A stretch of 5,644 nucleotides of DNA, from contig JAFTXF010000153.1 in assembly GCA_017461685.1 (NCBI GenBank), positions 1 through 5,644 of the forward strand. Direction: 5' to 3'. The DNA is from Lachnospiraceae bacterium (lineage in GTDB: Bacteria > Bacillota > Clostridia > Lachnospirales > Lachnospiraceae). Below are positions 5,122-5,644 of this stretch, piece after piece. The translations under genes and the position numbers were made by a program. Under the pieces are notes generated by a model. The model ran no database searches. It worked only from the letters and a program-made list of their open reading frames with translations, and was not told where the DNA came from. Position 1 is the first letter of the stretch; every line of letters starts with the position of its first letter.

Positions 5122-5644
5122 TTATATTCCATGCTCCAATTCCAGCAAATACTTCTTAGCTTCCAGCCCACCGCCAAAACCTACTAACCTACCATCCTTA
5201 CCGATTACCCGGTGGCAAGGAACTATAATCATAACCGGATTGCGGTTATTGGCCATTCCTACTGCCCTGGCAGCCCTAGGATTACCTATAGCCTCTGCAA
5301 GCTGTCCATACGAATATGTTTCCCCGTAAGGAATTTCTCTAAGCTTCTGCCAGACCTGCATCTGAAAGTCCGTTCCCTTCATAGACACCGGCACTGTAAA
5401 TTCTCTGCGCTTGCCCGCAAAATATTCCGTAAGCTCTGCCCCGGCCTGCAGCAGCAGAGGATTCATATCCGCTGACCTCTGAGCTTTCTTAGCCGTTTCA
5501 GTCTCCTCTGACTTCCAAATGGCCGCGCATTCTCCCATGATACAAGCAGACACGGCTTTTCTTCCCGATTCCTTCGCGCTTCCTGACTCGATACTGTCAC
5601 GGCATAGTTCCAGTCTGCTTATACCTTCACCATCTGCTTCTAAT
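5122..5644 (-). CDS. ogt: Methylated-DNA--[protein]-cysteine S-methyltransferase (N-terminus cut by window edge)
   Basis: This suicide DNA repair protein transfers the alkyl group from O6-alkylguanine in DNA to its own cysteine. The frame is open to the right edge, giving 173 residues without the extreme N-terminus. The first visible residues, LEADGEGISRLEL, fit the end of the N-terminal beta domain. A linker of about 45 polar residues follows, then the catalytic domain: NPLLLQAGAELTEYFAGKRREF, KGTDFQMQVWQKLREIPYGETYSYGQLAEAIG (helix-turn-helix region), RAVGMANNRNP and the active site VPCHRVIG, with the acceptor Cys codon at 5215-5217, then GFGGGLEAKKYLLELE. A GTG at 5553 would make a 143-residue protein lacking most of the N-terminal domain, so it is probably not the true start. 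It is followed by a promoter for the next gene, so it likely belongs to a separate transcript. Confidence 0.96.
   Translation of the reverse strand, partial: LEADGEGISRLELCRDSIESGSAKESGRKAVSACIMGECAAIWKSEETETAKKAQRSADMNPLLLQAGAELTEYFAGKRREFTVPVSMKGTDFQMQVWQKLREIPYGETYSYGQLAEAIGNPRAARAVGMANNRNPVMIIVPCHRVIGKDGRLVGFGGGLEAKKYLLELEHGI

Noticed and set aside
5122..5553. A 143-residue alkyltransferase starting at GTG 5553
   Set aside because: The frame stays open to the window edge and encodes an LEADGEGISRLEL segment typical of the N-terminal domain, so the gene is truncated by the window, not short.
5464..5644. Cysteines near the alkyltransferase N-terminus as an Ada-type zinc site
   Set aside because: Spacing and context do not match the four-cysteine Ada sensor domain, and the gene lacks an AraC-type region.

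Overview
The window carries five protein-coding genes, all read from the minus strand. In transcription order (right to left) they are: a DNA repair alkyltransferase cut by the right edge (ogt type), a large polytopic membrane protein, a two-component sensor histidine kinase, rimP, and the 5' part of nusA, cut by the left edge. The purine-rich Shine-Dalgarno sites, AT-rich intergenic DNA, the histidine kinase subtype (FYKVDKARTR and GGSGVGLSI boxes) and the rimP-nusA pair all suggest a Clostridia-type Firmicute, most likely Lachnospiraceae-like. That assignment is inference, because no rRNA or other marker gene is present.

Right part (about 3270-5644). The alkyltransferase ends at 5122. A 141-base gap follows, with an extended -10 promoter (TGC-TAATAT on the minus strand). 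Just upstream of it, a perfect 7-bp direct repeat with an 11-bp period covers the -35 position. This promoter should drive a two-gene unit: a 561-residue membrane protein resembling the LIC_10190 family of predicted envelope or polysaccharide proteins, then, 24 bases later, a 491-residue HAMP histidine kinase. No response regulator lies next to the kinase. The repeat geometry is that of an OmpR/PhoB-family operator, so the unit may be controlled by a two-component regulator encoded elsewhere.

Left part (1-1794). A 196-base gap between the kinase stop and the rimP start holds a probable rimP promoter and a 9-bp inverted repeat with one arm inside that promoter. It also holds a perfect 12-bp hairpin closed by a C(UUCG)G tetraloop in the untranslated leader. 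rimP (30S ribosome maturation) and nusA (transcription elongation, termination and antitermination) follow as the start of the widely conserved rimP-nusA-infB operon. A GC-rich potential hairpin sits in the 79-base gap between them.

Most of the window is ordinary core genome. The least explained parts are the membrane protein/orphan kinase pair with its repeat-bearing promoter, and the structured rimP leader. There are no tRNA or rRNA genes, CRISPR arrays, insertion sequences or phage genes visible.
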